Under the pieces are notes generated by a model. That model was not told the origin of the DNA, did no database searches, and saw only the letters and a program-made list of their open reading frames with translations. This document shows positions 37,188 through 46,565 of a stretch of 64,000 bases of DNA, piece after piece. Source of the DNA: Martelella sp. NC20. GTDB lineage: Bacteria; Pseudomonadota; Alphaproteobacteria; Rhizobiales; Rhizobiaceae. The stretch spans positions 1,910,001 through 1,974,000 of the forward strand of contig NZ_CP054861.1 of NCBI RefSeq assembly GCF_013459645.1, read 5' to 3'. A program made the position numbers and the translations under genes. Positions within the stretch are counted from its first letter, which is position 1. Every line of letters starts with the position of its first letter.

Positions 37188-38096
37188 TCACATCCCGTGC
37201 AGCACATAGGCCGCCTTGACGGCCGCGGAGGCGCGGTTTTCCACGCCGAGCTTGATGTAGATGGTTTCCAGATGCTTGTTCACCGTGCGGGTGGAAAGGC
37301 CGAGGATCTCGCCGATATCGCGGTTGGTCTTGCCCTTGGCGATCCAGGCCAGCACTTCGGATTCGCGCGCGGTCAGCGGAAATTCCTTGCGCAGCGCCTC
37401 GTCGTCGCTGACGGGATTGGCCGGGGTGACGCGGAACAGGAACTCGCTGGCGCCGGTCTTCTCCAGAAAGGCAAGCTGAAACAGCTTGCGGTCGCTTTCG
37501 GTGATCGGAAGCACGGCGTCGGCGGCCGGTTCGCCGCCGGCGAGCCAGACGGAAAGCTGGCGGGTGATGAAGCCGAGATCCGCTCCCGCGCCGACCGCGT
37601 CGTGAATCAGCCGGCCTGCCTGCGGCGTCATCCAGCGCAGCCCTCCCTCGGCATCGGAGGCCAGCAGGTGACGCCCCGTCGCGTCGAGCGCCACCCGCGC
37701 GCTCTGGGTCGAGCGGGCATTGGCGAGATGGACGCGGATGCGGGCGCGCAGCTCGTCGATATTGATCGGCTTGGTGAGGTAATCGACCCCGCCTGATTCC
37801 AGCGCGTGGACGATATGCTCGGTTTCCGAAAGCCCGGTCATGAAGATCACCGGCGCGGCGGCCGACGGCCCGGCCTTCAGCCGCCGGCAGGCCTCGAACC
37901 CGTCCATCGCCGGCATCACCGCATCCATCAGCACGATATCCGGGGTGATCCGCTCGACGATCGAGAGCGCGCTCGCGCCCGAGGTCGCGATCAGCACCGA
38001 ATAGCCGGAAGCCTCCAGCGCCTCGGTCAGGAAGCTGAGCGCATCCGGGCTGTCATCGACCAGAAGAACGATTTCCCGTGCATCAGCCATTCCCAT
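37188..38096 (-). CDS. Response regulator with C-terminal LuxR-type DNA-binding domain
   Basis: A 302-residue regulator. It has an N-terminal receiver domain (about 8-125, with LLVDDSPDA and the phosphoacceptor Asp in VLMDAVMPAMDG), a middle region of about 110 residues that looks PAS-like but is not a clear match, and a C-terminal LuxR helix-turn-helix (FPLTARESEVLAWIAKGKTN, STRTVNKHLETIY). Its start overlaps the end of the hybrid kinase gene by 14 bases, so the two are translationally coupled and likely cognate. Two ATGs (38096, 38090) are possible. Confidence 0.88.
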   Translation of the reverse strand: MGMADAREIVLLVDDSPDALSFLTEALEASGYSVLIATSGASALSIVERITPDIVLMDAVMPAMDGFEACRRLKAGPSAAAPVIFMTGLSETEHIVHALESGGVDYLTKPINIDELRARIRVHLANARSTQSARVALDATGRHLLASDAEGGLRWMTPQAGRLIHDAVGAGADLGFITRQLSVWLAGGEPAADAVLPITESDRKLFQLAFLEKTGASEFLFRVTPANPVSDDEALRKEFPLTARESEVLAWIAKGKTNRDIGEILGLSTRTVNKHLETIYIKLGVENRASAAVKAAYVLHGM

Positions 38097-41000
38097 CCCC
38101 TTCGGCCGGAAGCGATCTCATGAAGCGCAGGAAGCCGTCGAGATCGAAACGATCGACAAAGTGTGCCGCTTCGTCGACAAACGGCTTGTGCGTGGCGGCA
38201 AGCGCCGCGAGCCTGTCCCTGATGCCCCGGTGATAGCCGATCTCGGCCAGACGGATCAATTCCTCCCGCTCGGTTTTCGCCGGCGGAACGAGCCGTTCCG
38301 GCATTTTCGCCGCCGCAGCGCGCGCGGCACCCGCCGATTGCCGCCATGTCAGCCCCAGATGAATGCCGAGCACGTCCTTCAGACGCTTCAGGTTGACGGG
38401 CTTGGAGAGCGTGTCGTTGTGGCTGTCGTCGCCGCGACCGATCACGGCGTCATCGCCGATATTGGCCGATAGCATGATGATCGGCCTGGTATTGCTGCGT
38501 TCGCGCAACGCGGTCGCCAGTTGCCAGCCGTTCATGCCGGGCATGCGGATATCGAGAAGGAAAAGATCCGGCGTTTCGTCCGCGATCTGCGCAAGGCAGG
38601 CTACGCCGTCCTCGGCCAGCATCACGTCGAAGCCGAGCGGGCTCAGGATCTCCGCCATCATCGCGCGGTGATCGGCATTGTCGTCGACGACCATGATCGT
38701 GCGGCGCGGACCGTCATAGAAGCCGGCATCGAAATCGGCATGCGGGGGCGGGGGAACCGGGCGGTCGACGGAGGCGAGCATCAGCCGCACCGAGAAGGTC
38801 GTGCCCGCGCCGGGGCGGCTCTCGACCTCGATATCGCCGCCAAGCGTGTTGACCAGAAGCTTGGTGATCGTGAGGCCGAGGCCGAGGCCCGGCTTGTCGA
38901 GCGTCTTCGCCCCGCCGCGCTCGAACGGCTCATAGATATGGCCGATATCCTTTTCATCGATGCCGCTGCCGGTGTCGGAAACGATGAAGGTGGCGACCTG
39001 GCTGCGATAGCGCGCATTGAAGGTCACGGTTCCGGCATCGGTGAATTTCACCGCGTTCGACAGCAGGTTGACCAGGATCTGGCGCAGGCGCTTCTCGTCG
39101 GTGCGGACATAGGCGGGCAGGTTCTGGTCGCGGCCGTGCCGGAAGGCGAGGCCCTTGACGCGGGCCTGGGTCTCGAAAATATCGACGATCTGATCGAGGA
39201 ACTCACCCAGATTGATCTCGTTGGAAAACACCTGGAGCCTGCCCGCTTCGATCCGGGAAATATCGAGCAGCCCGTCGATCAGGCCGGAGAGATAATCCGC
39301 GGAACGGCGGATCGACTGGATCGCCGGCTGACGCGCCTTGGGAATCGTCGGATCGCGCTCCAGCAGTTGCGCATAGCCGGAAACGGCGTTGAGCGGCGTC
39401 CTGAGTTCGTGGGAGAGGCCCACGACATAGCGGCTCTTGGCGCGGTTGGCGGATTCGGCGGCCTCCTTGGCGGCCTGCAACGCGGCATCCGTCTTCTCGT
39501 GGGCGGCGATTTCCTTGAGCAGCAGCGTGGTCTGGCGCGAGGATTCTTCCTCAGCAACCTTGCGGCTGTCATGGGCCAGCACGAAGAACCAGGCGACCAC
39601 GCCGGTAATCAGCGCGAACACGAAGAACACGATCAGCGCGGTGTTGTAGACCACCACCTGGGTTTCCGGGGCCGCCCGCGCTGTCTGATAGGCGATCATG
39701 CCCAGAATGGCGCCGATCGCGGTGATCGACAGCGCGAAGGTGATGCCATAGCGGCCGAGCCGTGTCGCGAGTTGGGCGACGACCCGTGCCGGCAGCAGCC
39801 TGTGGGCGACCGCCGTCAGTTGCGCGTCGAGATTGGCGTTGGGCTTGCAAAGGTCGTGACAGCGGCTGTCGAGCGAGCAGCACAGCGAGCAGATCGGTCC
39901 GGCATAGGCCGGACACCACGCCATATCCTCCGGCTCGAACGGGTGTTCGCAGATCGAGCAGGTGATCGCGGTTTTCGTCTGCCAGCCCTTGCGCTGGCGC
40001 CGGGCGAGGTAATAGCGGCCGCCGGTGGCATAGGCGAGCGCCGGCGAGGCGATGAGCGCCACGGCAAGCGAAATGAACGGCGCGAATGACACCGCGAGCG
40101 CGCCGAACAGGCCGAAATGGGCGGCGAGCGCAACCGCGCAGGAGAGCGTCATCGCGCCAAGGCCGACCGGGTTGATATCGTAGAGATGGGCGCGCTTGAA
40201 CTCGATGCCGGGCGGCGACAGGCCGAGCGGCTTGTTGATGATGAGGTCCGCCGATATCGTCGAGAGCCAGGCCATGGCGACGATCGAGAACACGCTGAGC
40301 GAGGCCTCCAGCAGCCGGTAGATGCCGAGCTGCATCAGCAAAAGGGCGATCGCGACATTGAACACCAGCCACACCACCCGGCCCGGATGGCTGTGGGTCA
40401 GGCGCGAGAAGAAGTTCGACCAGGCCAGCGATCCCGCATAGGCGTTCATCACGTTGATTTTGAGTTGCGAGACCACCACGAAGGCGGCCATCAGCAGCAG
40501 CGCGGCCGTCTGGTTGGGGATCATGTAGCCGAAGGCGGTCAGATACATATGGGCGGGATCGGCGGCCGCGGACGCCGGCATGCCGGTGGAAAGCACGAGC
40601 ACCGCCAGAAACGATCCCGCCATCAGCTTCGGCACCCCGACCACGACCCAGCCGGGACCGGCGAGGAAGATGGCGATGCGGTGATGGAGCTTGCGTTTGC
40701 CGGTCGCGGGCAGAAAGCGCAGGAAGTCAACCTGCTCGCCGATCTGCGGCATCAGCGCGAAAATCACGCCCGCAGCCGCCGCAAAGCCGGCCAGCGTGAA
40801 CGGCGCGGCCGTGCCCGGTTGCGCTTCGGCGGCATTCAGCCCGCCAAAGGCCCGCCATAGTTCGAATTTCTCGTAGTCCATGAAGGCGATGAAGATGAAC
40901 GGGGCGATGTTGAGCACGATCCAGAACGGCTGGGTGATCAACTGGAACCGCGAGATCATCTGCACGCCATAGGTCACCAGCGGGATCACCACCACGGCGG

Positions 41001-41466
41001 AAATGACGTAGCTGATCCAGAGCGGTATGCCGAAGGCAAGCTCCAGCGCGCCGGACATGATCGAGGCTTCGATCGCGAACAGGATGAAGGTGAAGCTGGC
41101 ATAGATCAGCGAGGTTACCGTGGAGCCGATATAGCCGAACGAGGCGCCGCGCGTCAGAAGATCGATATCGACGCCGTGGCGGATCGCATAGCGCGCGATC
41201 GGCAGGCCGGCGAGCAGCATCACGGCGGAGGCGACGATCGCCGCGTAGAAGGCGTTGGTGGTGCCGTAGGACAGCGTTATCGTGCCGCCGATCGCCTCCA
41301 GCGCCAGAAACGAGATCGCGCCGATCGCGGTCTGCGATATCCGGCTTGAGGAAAACCGCCGCGCGCTCTTGGCGGTGAACCGCAGCGCATAGTCCTCCAG
41401 CGTCTGGTTGGCGACCCAGCGGTTATATTCGCGTCGGACCGGAATGATGCGTTGGCGTGGTGTCAT
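38083..41466 (-). CDS. Hybrid histidine kinase with NCS1-transporter-like sensor domain
   Basis: A 1127-residue protein. Residues about 30-490 form a twelve-helix domain resembling purine-cytosine permeases of the NCS1 family. Residues 503-540 hold a cysteine cluster (C503, C506, C518, C526, C529, C530, C536, C540) like a zinc ribbon. Two further helices (about 574-592 and 607-630) and a coiled coil lead to the HisKA domain with the phosphoacceptor H686 in SHELRTPL. HATPase_c follows (about 785-900; N-box NLLSNAVKF, DTGSGID, GLGLGLT), then a receiver domain (924-1040) with D972, and an 80-residue tail. No solute or signal is identified. The pair resembles CrbS/CrbR-type systems, where a transporter domain is fused to a kinase. 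Confidence 0.88.
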   Translation of the reverse strand: MTPRQRIIPVRREYNRWVANQTLEDYALRFTAKSARRFSSSRISQTAIGAISFLALEAIGGTITLSYGTTNAFYAAIVASAVMLLAGLPIARYAIRHGVDIDLLTRGASFGYIGSTVTSLIYASFTFILFAIEASIMSGALELAFGIPLWISYVISAVVVIPLVTYGVQMISRFQLITQPFWIVLNIAPFIFIAFMDYEKFELWRAFGGLNAAEAQPGTAAPFTLAGFAAAAGVIFALMPQIGEQVDFLRFLPATGKRKLHHRIAIFLAGPGWVVVGVPKLMAGSFLAVLVLSTGMPASAAADPAHMYLTAFGYMIPNQTAALLLMAAFVVVSQLKINVMNAYAGSLAWSNFFSRLTHSHPGRVVWLVFNVAIALLLMQLGIYRLLEASLSVFSIVAMAWLSTISADLIINKPLGLSPPGIEFKRAHLYDINPVGLGAMTLSCAVALAAHFGLFGALAVSFAPFISLAVALIASPALAYATGGRYYLARRQRKGWQTKTAITCSICEHPFEPEDMAWCPAYAGPICSLCCSLDSRCHDLCKPNANLDAQLTAVAHRLLPARVVAQLATRLGRYGITFALSITAIGAILGMIAYQTARAAPETQVVVYNTALIVFFVFALITGVVAWFFVLAHDSRKVAEEESSRQTTLLLKEIAAHEKTDAALQAAKEAAESANRAKSRYVVGLSHELRTPLNAVSGYAQLLERDPTIPKARQPAIQSIRRSADYLSGLIDGLLDISRIEAGRLQVFSNEINLGEFLDQIVDIFETQARVKGLAFRHGRDQNLPAYVRTDEKRLRQILVNLLSNAVKFTDAGTVTFNARYRSQVATFIVSDTGSGIDEKDIGHIYEPFERGGAKTLDKPGLGLGLTITKLLVNTLGGDIEVESRPGAGTTFSVRLMLASVDRPVPPPPHADFDAGFYDGPRRTIMVVDDNADHRAMMAEILSPLGFDVMLAEDGVACLAQIADETPDLFLLDIRMPGMNGWQLATALRERSNTRPIIMLSANIGDDAVIGRGDDSHNDTLSKPVNLKRLKDVLGIHLGLTWRQSAGAARAAAAKMPERLVPPAKTEREELIRLAEIGYHRGIRDRLAALAATHKPFVDEAAHFVDRFDLDGFLRFMRSLPAEGDGNG

Positions 41467-41634
41467 GCAATCGCTCGCAAAGGGAGGTCAGCCGAATGTT
41501 TCGGCATCCCGGTCTGTTGGCAAGCAAAAACGCGTGGATATCCGTTCCGCGCGCCGCACTTTTTCCTTTTTTGTTACAATGTTATGCTGTTCGCGTGCAG
41601 GAAGGTCCGATGCATAGCATGAGAGAGGGGCATC

Positions 41635-42453
41635 ATGGCAAAAGTAGAGAGCGAAACCGCCGGTCACGACCAGACCTTCGGCACTGACGGGATCACCCCG
41701 ATGGAACGGCCGAGCGCCGTGACCCGCTTCTTCATGGGCATCGTCAACTGGGCGGAAAAGCTCAATCTGAAACACGCCATCCACGGCAATCCGCCGGTCT
41801 ATGACAATGCCACTTTTCCCTGGTCGAAAGAGATCGAGGCGGCAGCGCCCGCGATCCGCGCCGAGCTTGACAAGGTGCTCGAGCGCCAGTCGGAGCTTCC
41901 GAGCTTCCAGGACATCTCGACCGACGTGAAGACGATCTCCGACGACAATCACTGGAAGACCTTTTTCCTGCTAGGCTACGGGCTGAAATCGGAGCAGAAC
42001 ATCAAGGCCTGCCCGAAGACCTGGGAGGCGATGCAGAAGATACCCGGCCTCACCACGGTGATGTTCTCGATCTTCGAGCCCGGCAAGCATCTGCCGGCGC
42101 ATCGCGGGCCATACAATGGCGTGCTGCGCCTCCATCTCGGCATGATCGTGCCGGAAGCAGCCCCCGGCGAACTCGCGATCCGTGTCCGGGACCAGATCTG
42201 CCACTGGGAGGAAGGCAAAGTGCTGATCTTCGACGACGCCTATGAGCATGAGGCCTGGAACCACACCGACAAGACCCGCGTGGTGCTGTTCGTCGACTTC
42301 GTCAAACCGACCCGTTTCCCGGCCAATTTCGTCAACTGGATGCTGATGAATCTGGCCGTGTTCACGCCGTTCATCCGCGAGGGGCTCGACAACCACAAGG
42401 ACTGGGAAAAGAAGTTCTACGCCGAGGCGGAGGCGCTCAGGAACCGGCCCTGA
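41635..42453 (+). CDS. Aspartyl/asparaginyl beta-hydroxylase family dioxygenase
   Basis: A 272-residue Fe(II)/2-oxoglutarate dioxygenase of the aspartyl/asparaginyl beta-hydroxylase fold. The conserved residues are H156 in HRGPYNG, R165 and H167 in LRLHLG, H205 in DDAYEHEAWN and R215 in TRVVLFVD. LpxO, which 2-hydroxylates lipid A acyl chains, belongs to this family, so a lipid or protein substrate is possible. GAGAGAGG lies upstream. Divergent from the hybrid kinase, with 168 bases between. Confidence 0.83.
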   Translation: MAKVESETAGHDQTFGTDGITPMERPSAVTRFFMGIVNWAEKLNLKHAIHGNPPVYDNATFPWSKEIEAAAPAIRAELDKVLERQSELPSFQDISTDVKTISDDNHWKTFFLLGYGLKSEQNIKACPKTWEAMQKIPGLTTVMFSIFEPGKHLPAHRGPYNGVLRLHLGMIVPEAAPGELAIRVRDQICHWEEGKVLIFDDAYEHEAWNHTDKTRVVLFVDFVKPTRFPANFVNWMLMNLAVFTPFIREGLDNHKDWEKKFYAEAEALRNRP

Positions 42454-42667
42454 GCGATCTTCCATGGCCTCCGCTTGACTTGCAACGGTCGTGCAGGCTA
42501 GTTGCGCGCGGCTGCTGACGCCCGCCGCCCGCGCGCCGGAAACGGCGATGGTGAAGTCAGTTCCGACTTCGCTTTTTCGTTTTTCAAACGACACTCGAAG
42601 CATTCGGCAATGTGGGTCCCGTGCATGGCCGCTTCGGCGGCATGAGTGTCCTTGAAGGGCAACGAGA

Positions 42668-44050
42668 ATGTCTGACGTCGTTTCGCCGCGGGCGAACCCC
42701 TATCTTTCCGGCCCGGTCTGGCCGCTGTTTCTCAAGACCGCCGCACCCATCGTTCTGCTGATGCTTGTCAGCGGGCTCTACACCATCGTCGACGCGATTT
42801 TTCTGGGCCTGCTGGTCGGTCCCCGCGCGCTTGCCGCCGTCACGCTGGTATTTCCGATCTTCATGGCGGTGGCGGCGTTGTCGACGCTGGTTTCCTCCGG
42901 CATGGCCTCCATTCTGGCGCGCCGGCTCGGCGCCGGCGATGATGACGGCGCGCAGGCGGTGCTGCAATCGGCAATGATGCTGTCGCTGCTCGTTGCCGTG
43001 CTGCTGATGGCGTTTTATCTCACGCTCGGGATCAGGCTTGTCGAGTGGTTTTCCGAAGGCGATGCCGGGCTTGCGGCGATGGCCAGAACCTATCTGGCGC
43101 TGCTGATTTTCGGCAGCCCGCTGCAGTTCCTGGTCTCGATCCAGGGCGATGCGCTTCGCTCGGAGGGCAAGCCCGGCGTGATGGCCGGCATCGGCGTTCT
43201 GGTCACGCTCGCCAATATCGGCTTCAACTATGTGTTCATCGCCGGCCTTGGCTGGGGTGTTGCCGGATCGGCGGTCGGAACGCTCTCAGCGCAGGCGGTG
43301 GCCATGGGCGTGGCGGTGTGGCTCAGGCTTTCCGGGCGGACGCCGCTTGCGCTTTTCCGCCGCACCGGCTACCGGCTGACGGAGGCGTGGCCGCGCATTC
43401 TGGCGCTCGGCCTGCCGCCGTCGTTGGGTCTGGCCGGCACCAGCCTTTCAGCGGGTTGCTATATTATCGGCATCGGCATCTGGAGCGGCGACAACCACGA
43501 TGTCGCGATCGCCGCCTATGGCATCGCCTCGCGGCTTCTGACCTTCGCCTTTCTGCCGCTGTTGGGGCTGAACTTCGCCTGCCAGTCGATCGTCGGCAAC
43601 AATTTCGGCGCGCATCTGTTCGACCGGTCGGACCGGACGCTCATGGCTGGCCTCGCCACGGGGCTTTGCTACGGGATTGTCGTCGAGCTTGCGTTCGTCT
43701 TTGGAGCAAAGCCGCTCGCGGCACTGTTCGTGACCGATCCGGCGGTGATCACCGAGGCCGTCCACATCGTGCGGATCGTGACCGCGGCCTATGTCCTCGT
43801 CGCGCCCCTTATGGTGCTTGCCGGCTATTTCCAGGCGCTCGGCATGGCAAGCCGGGCGGCGGCGATCACGCTCGGCCGGACCTATGTCTTCACCCTGCCG
43901 CTGATCTTCATACTGCCGTTCATCTTCGGCGAAACGGGTTTATGGATGGCGGCGCCGGCAAGTGATCTCGGCATGCTCGTGGTCGCGATCACGGTGCTCT
44001 GGCTCAACCGGAAACGCGCTCGCTTGGGCATGTTTTGGAGCGGCGGCTGA
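42668..44050 (+). CDS. MATE family multidrug/metabolite exporter
   Basis: A 460-residue inner-membrane protein with 12 predicted helices in two halves, each starting with the MATE pattern (LFLKTAAPIVLLML; ILALGLPPSLGLAGTSLS). Members export cationic drugs or metabolites using H+ or Na+ gradients. Substrate unknown. No regulator gene is adjacent. The 214 bases upstream contain no supported gene. Confidence 0.88.
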   Translation: MSDVVSPRANPYLSGPVWPLFLKTAAPIVLLMLVSGLYTIVDAIFLGLLVGPRALAAVTLVFPIFMAVAALSTLVSSGMASILARRLGAGDDDGAQAVLQSAMMLSLLVAVLLMAFYLTLGIRLVEWFSEGDAGLAAMARTYLALLIFGSPLQFLVSIQGDALRSEGKPGVMAGIGVLVTLANIGFNYVFIAGLGWGVAGSAVGTLSAQAVAMGVAVWLRLSGRTPLALFRRTGYRLTEAWPRILALGLPPSLGLAGTSLSAGCYIIGIGIWSGDNHDVAIAAYGIASRLLTFAFLPLLGLNFACQSIVGNNFGAHLFDRSDRTLMAGLATGLCYGIVVELAFVFGAKPLAALFVTDPAVITEAVHIVRIVTAAYVLVAPLMVLAGYFQALGMASRAAAITLGRTYVFTLPLIFILPFIFGETGLWMAAPASDLGMLVVAITVLWLNRKRARLGMFWSGG

Positions 44051-44067
44051 ACCGGCAGTCGCCGGTT
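44050..44067. terminator. Short hairpin between convergent genes
   Basis: Stem AACCGGC with GCCGGTT around a four-base loop begins at the stop codon of the MATE gene and faces the convergent dehydrogenase. No real T-run follows, so terminator function is uncertain. Confidence 0.4.
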
Positions 44068-44089
44068 TCATCCAGGATTTCGGGGACGT

Positions 44090-45514
44090 TCAGGCCTTCA
44101 AAATCTTGTCCGGGTTCATGATGCCCGCCGGATCGAAGGCGTTCTTGATCCGCTGCATCAACTCGATCTCGATCGGTTCGCGGATGCGGGCAAGCTCGTC
44201 GCGCTTCAGCCGTCCGATGCCGTGTTCGGCGGAAATCGAGCCGCCATGGGCAAGCACGATTGCGTGGACGATCTCGTTGACCTCGCCCCAGCGCGCCAGG
44301 AAGGCGGCCTTGTCGGCGCCTTCCGGCTGGGAGATGTTGTAATGGATATTGCCGTCGCCAAGATGGCCGAAGGCGCAGATGCGCGCGCCCGGCACGGCCG
44401 CCATCACCGCCGCATCCGCCTGGTGCAGGAAGGCGGGCACGGAGGAAACCGGGACCGAGACATCGTGCTTGATCGAACCGCCCTCCGGCTTCTGCGCCTC
44501 CGACATGGTGTCGCGCATGTGCCAGAGTTCCGCGATTTCTGCCTCTGACTTGGCGATCACGGCGTCTTCCACAATGCCCTGTTCAAAGGCTTCCTCCAGC
44601 ACCGCCGTCATCATGTCGTCGGCCGATTGCTGGCTGTCTGAGGTCGAAACGTCGATCAGCGTGTACCAGGGAAAGGGCTTCGACAGCGGATCACGCGCGC
44701 CCTCGGTATGCTTGACCGTAAAGGCGAATGCCATGCGCGCCATGATCTCGAAACCCGTCAGCGCGGAGGCGCAGCGGTCTGCGGCAAGGTTGAACAGGTC
44801 CAGCGCCTGTTCCGGCGTGGCAACGGCTGCAAACGCCACCTGATGGCCTTTCGGGCGGGGATAAAGCTTCAGCACCGCGCCGGTGATGATGCCGAGCGTG
44901 CCTTCCGCGCCGATGAACAGGTCGCGCAGGTCGTAGCCGGTATTGTCCTTCTTCAGCGAGCGCAGCCCGTTCCAGATCTCGCCGGTCGGCAGCACCACTT
45001 CGAGGCCGAGGCACAAATTACGCATATTGCCATAGGCAAGCACCGCCGTGCCGCCGGCATTGGTCGACAGGTTGCCGCCAATGCGTGCCGATCCTTCGGA
45101 GCCGAGCGACAGCGGAAACAGCCGGTCATTGTCGGCCGCTGCCTTCTGGACCTCGGCGAGGATCGCGCCGCCATCGACCACCATGAAATTACCGGCGGTG
45201 TCGATCTTGCGGATCTTGGTCATCCGCTCGAGCGAGAGCACGATATCGGTTCCTGCCTCGCGCGGAACCGCGCCGCCGACATGGCCGGTGCGCCCGCCCG
45301 CGGGCACGACCGGCGTTTTCGTCTCGCTAGCAAGCGTCATGATCGCGGCGACCTCGGCCGTGGAGCCGGGTTTCAGCACAAGCGAAGTCGCGCCGTGGTA
45401 CAGCCCGCGGGTTTCGGTGAGGTAGGGCGCGATATCGCCGGCCGCAGTCAGCGCGTGGCCGGCGCCGACGATTTCGGCAAAGCGGGCGATCAGGTCTGCA
45501 TTCGGGCCGGTCAT
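44090..45514 (-). CDS. FAD-linked D-2-hydroxyacid dehydrogenase (GlcD/D2HGDH type)
   Basis: A 474-residue flavoprotein of the FAD-binding PCMH type. The FAD loop is TPVVPAGGRTGHVGG, followed by RIGGNLSTNAGGTAVLAYG. The C-terminal FAD-oxidase domain has GHLGDGNIHYNI and the closing HGIGRLKRDEL and PAGIMNPDKIL. Candidate substrates are glycolate, D-lactate or D-2-hydroxyglutarate; none is decided by sequence here. The start is adjacent to the stop of the tsaC-like gene, so the two are co-transcribed. Confidence 0.9.
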   Translation of the reverse strand: MTGPNADLIARFAEIVGAGHALTAAGDIAPYLTETRGLYHGATSLVLKPGSTAEVAAIMTLASETKTPVVPAGGRTGHVGGAVPREAGTDIVLSLERMTKIRKIDTAGNFMVVDGGAILAEVQKAAADNDRLFPLSLGSEGSARIGGNLSTNAGGTAVLAYGNMRNLCLGLEVVLPTGEIWNGLRSLKKDNTGYDLRDLFIGAEGTLGIITGAVLKLYPRPKGHQVAFAAVATPEQALDLFNLAADRCASALTGFEIMARMAFAFTVKHTEGARDPLSKPFPWYTLIDVSTSDSQQSADDMMTAVLEEAFEQGIVEDAVIAKSEAEIAELWHMRDTMSEAQKPEGGSIKHDVSVPVSSVPAFLHQADAAVMAAVPGARICAFGHLGDGNIHYNISQPEGADKAAFLARWGEVNEIVHAIVLAHGGSISAEHGIGRLKRDELARIREPIEIELMQRIKNAFDPAGIMNPDKILKA

Positions 45515-46498
45515 TCAGTTGTGGTCCTTAGGGCGGGGGGCGGCGGCGCGGGCAAGCCGGTCGTTGATCGCCTCGCCAATGCCTTCATGGGGGATCGGGG
45601 TCACCGCGATCGCGGTTGCGCCGCTCTGGTCGGCCTGTTTCATCAGGTCGTAGAGCCTGCTCGCGGCTTCCTCCGGATCGGCGGTCTCGCTCAGATGGAG
45701 CACGATATGGGCGGCATCGGCGTTGTCCACGACCGGCGCGCCGAACACGATCAGCGCCTCGCCGGGCTCGACATGACTGGCGTTCAGACGGACGGCGGCG
45801 TTGGGTGCGTAATGCGATGCCATCATGCCGGGCGCCTCGATGGCGTGGGACGCGAGTGGTCGCGTGACCGAAAGCCCCGTCAGCCGCTCGACCGCCTCGG
45901 CGGGTATGCCGCCCGGGCGAAGAAGGGTGATGGTCTCGTCCTCGACCTTGAGGATCGTCGATTCGACCCCGACGATCGCGGGCCCGGCGTCGATGATCAG
46001 TTGCAGCCGGTCGCCGAGATCGGCCTCCACATGACCGGCGGTGGTCGGGCTAAGCCGGCCGGACCTGTTGGCGCTGGGGGCTGCGAGCGGCAGGCCGGTC
46101 TCCGCGATCAGCCGTCCGGCGAACCCGCGCGGCACCCGGACGGCCACGGTGGCAAGCCCGGCGGTGGCCGCAGCCGCGATCCCCGAGCCGGGCTTCAGCG
46201 GCAGCACCAGCGTCAACGGTCCGGGCCAGAAGGCATCGGCGAGTTCGCGCGCAAGCGGCGAGAAATCGGCATAGCGCTCCGCCATGGCAAGATCGGCCAT
46301 ATGGCAGATCAGCGGGTTGAAGGCGGGCCGGTTCTTGGCCGCGTAGATCCTGGCGATCGCGTCCGCGTCGGTGGCGTCGCCGGCAAGGCCGTAGACGGTT
46401 TCGGTCGGGATCGCGACCAGTTCGCCCGCGATCAGCAGCCGCCGACCTTCCGCAAGCGCAAGCTCTTCCTCCCGGCTGATGTCTATGATCCGCGCCAT
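45515..46498 (-). CDS. Threonylcarbamoyl-AMP synthase (Sua5/TsaC)
   Basis: Makes threonylcarbamoyl-AMP from threonine, bicarbonate and ATP for the t6A modification of tRNAs reading ANN codons. The 327-residue protein has the YrdC domain (about 1-205; IPTETVYGLAGDA, KNRPAFNPL, APSANRSGRLSPT) and the C-terminal Sua5 domain, so it is the long form. The ATG at 46498 gives the normal start; a longer open frame has no support. Confidence 0.93.
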   Translation of the reverse strand: MARIIDISREEELALAEGRRLLIAGELVAIPTETVYGLAGDATDADAIARIYAAKNRPAFNPLICHMADLAMAERYADFSPLARELADAFWPGPLTLVLPLKPGSGIAAAATAGLATVAVRVPRGFAGRLIAETGLPLAAPSANRSGRLSPTTAGHVEADLGDRLQLIIDAGPAIVGVESTILKVEDETITLLRPGGIPAEAVERLTGLSVTRPLASHAIEAPGMMASHYAPNAAVRLNASHVEPGEALIVFGAPVVDNADAAHIVLHLSETADPEEAASRLYDLMKQADQSGATAIAVTPIPHEGIGEAINDRLARAAAPRPKDHN

Positions 46499-46565
46499 GG
46501 TCTTCCTGCTCTCCGTGTTCCACAATCGTTTAGAACAACGCAAACGCTGAACAAAGGATTTTCTG

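Noticed and set aside
41495..41687. Possible small plus-strand gene after a GGGAGGT site near 41480
   Set aside because: It overlaps the start of the hydroxylase gene in another frame and its product has no recognisable feature. The good ribosome-like site seems accidental.
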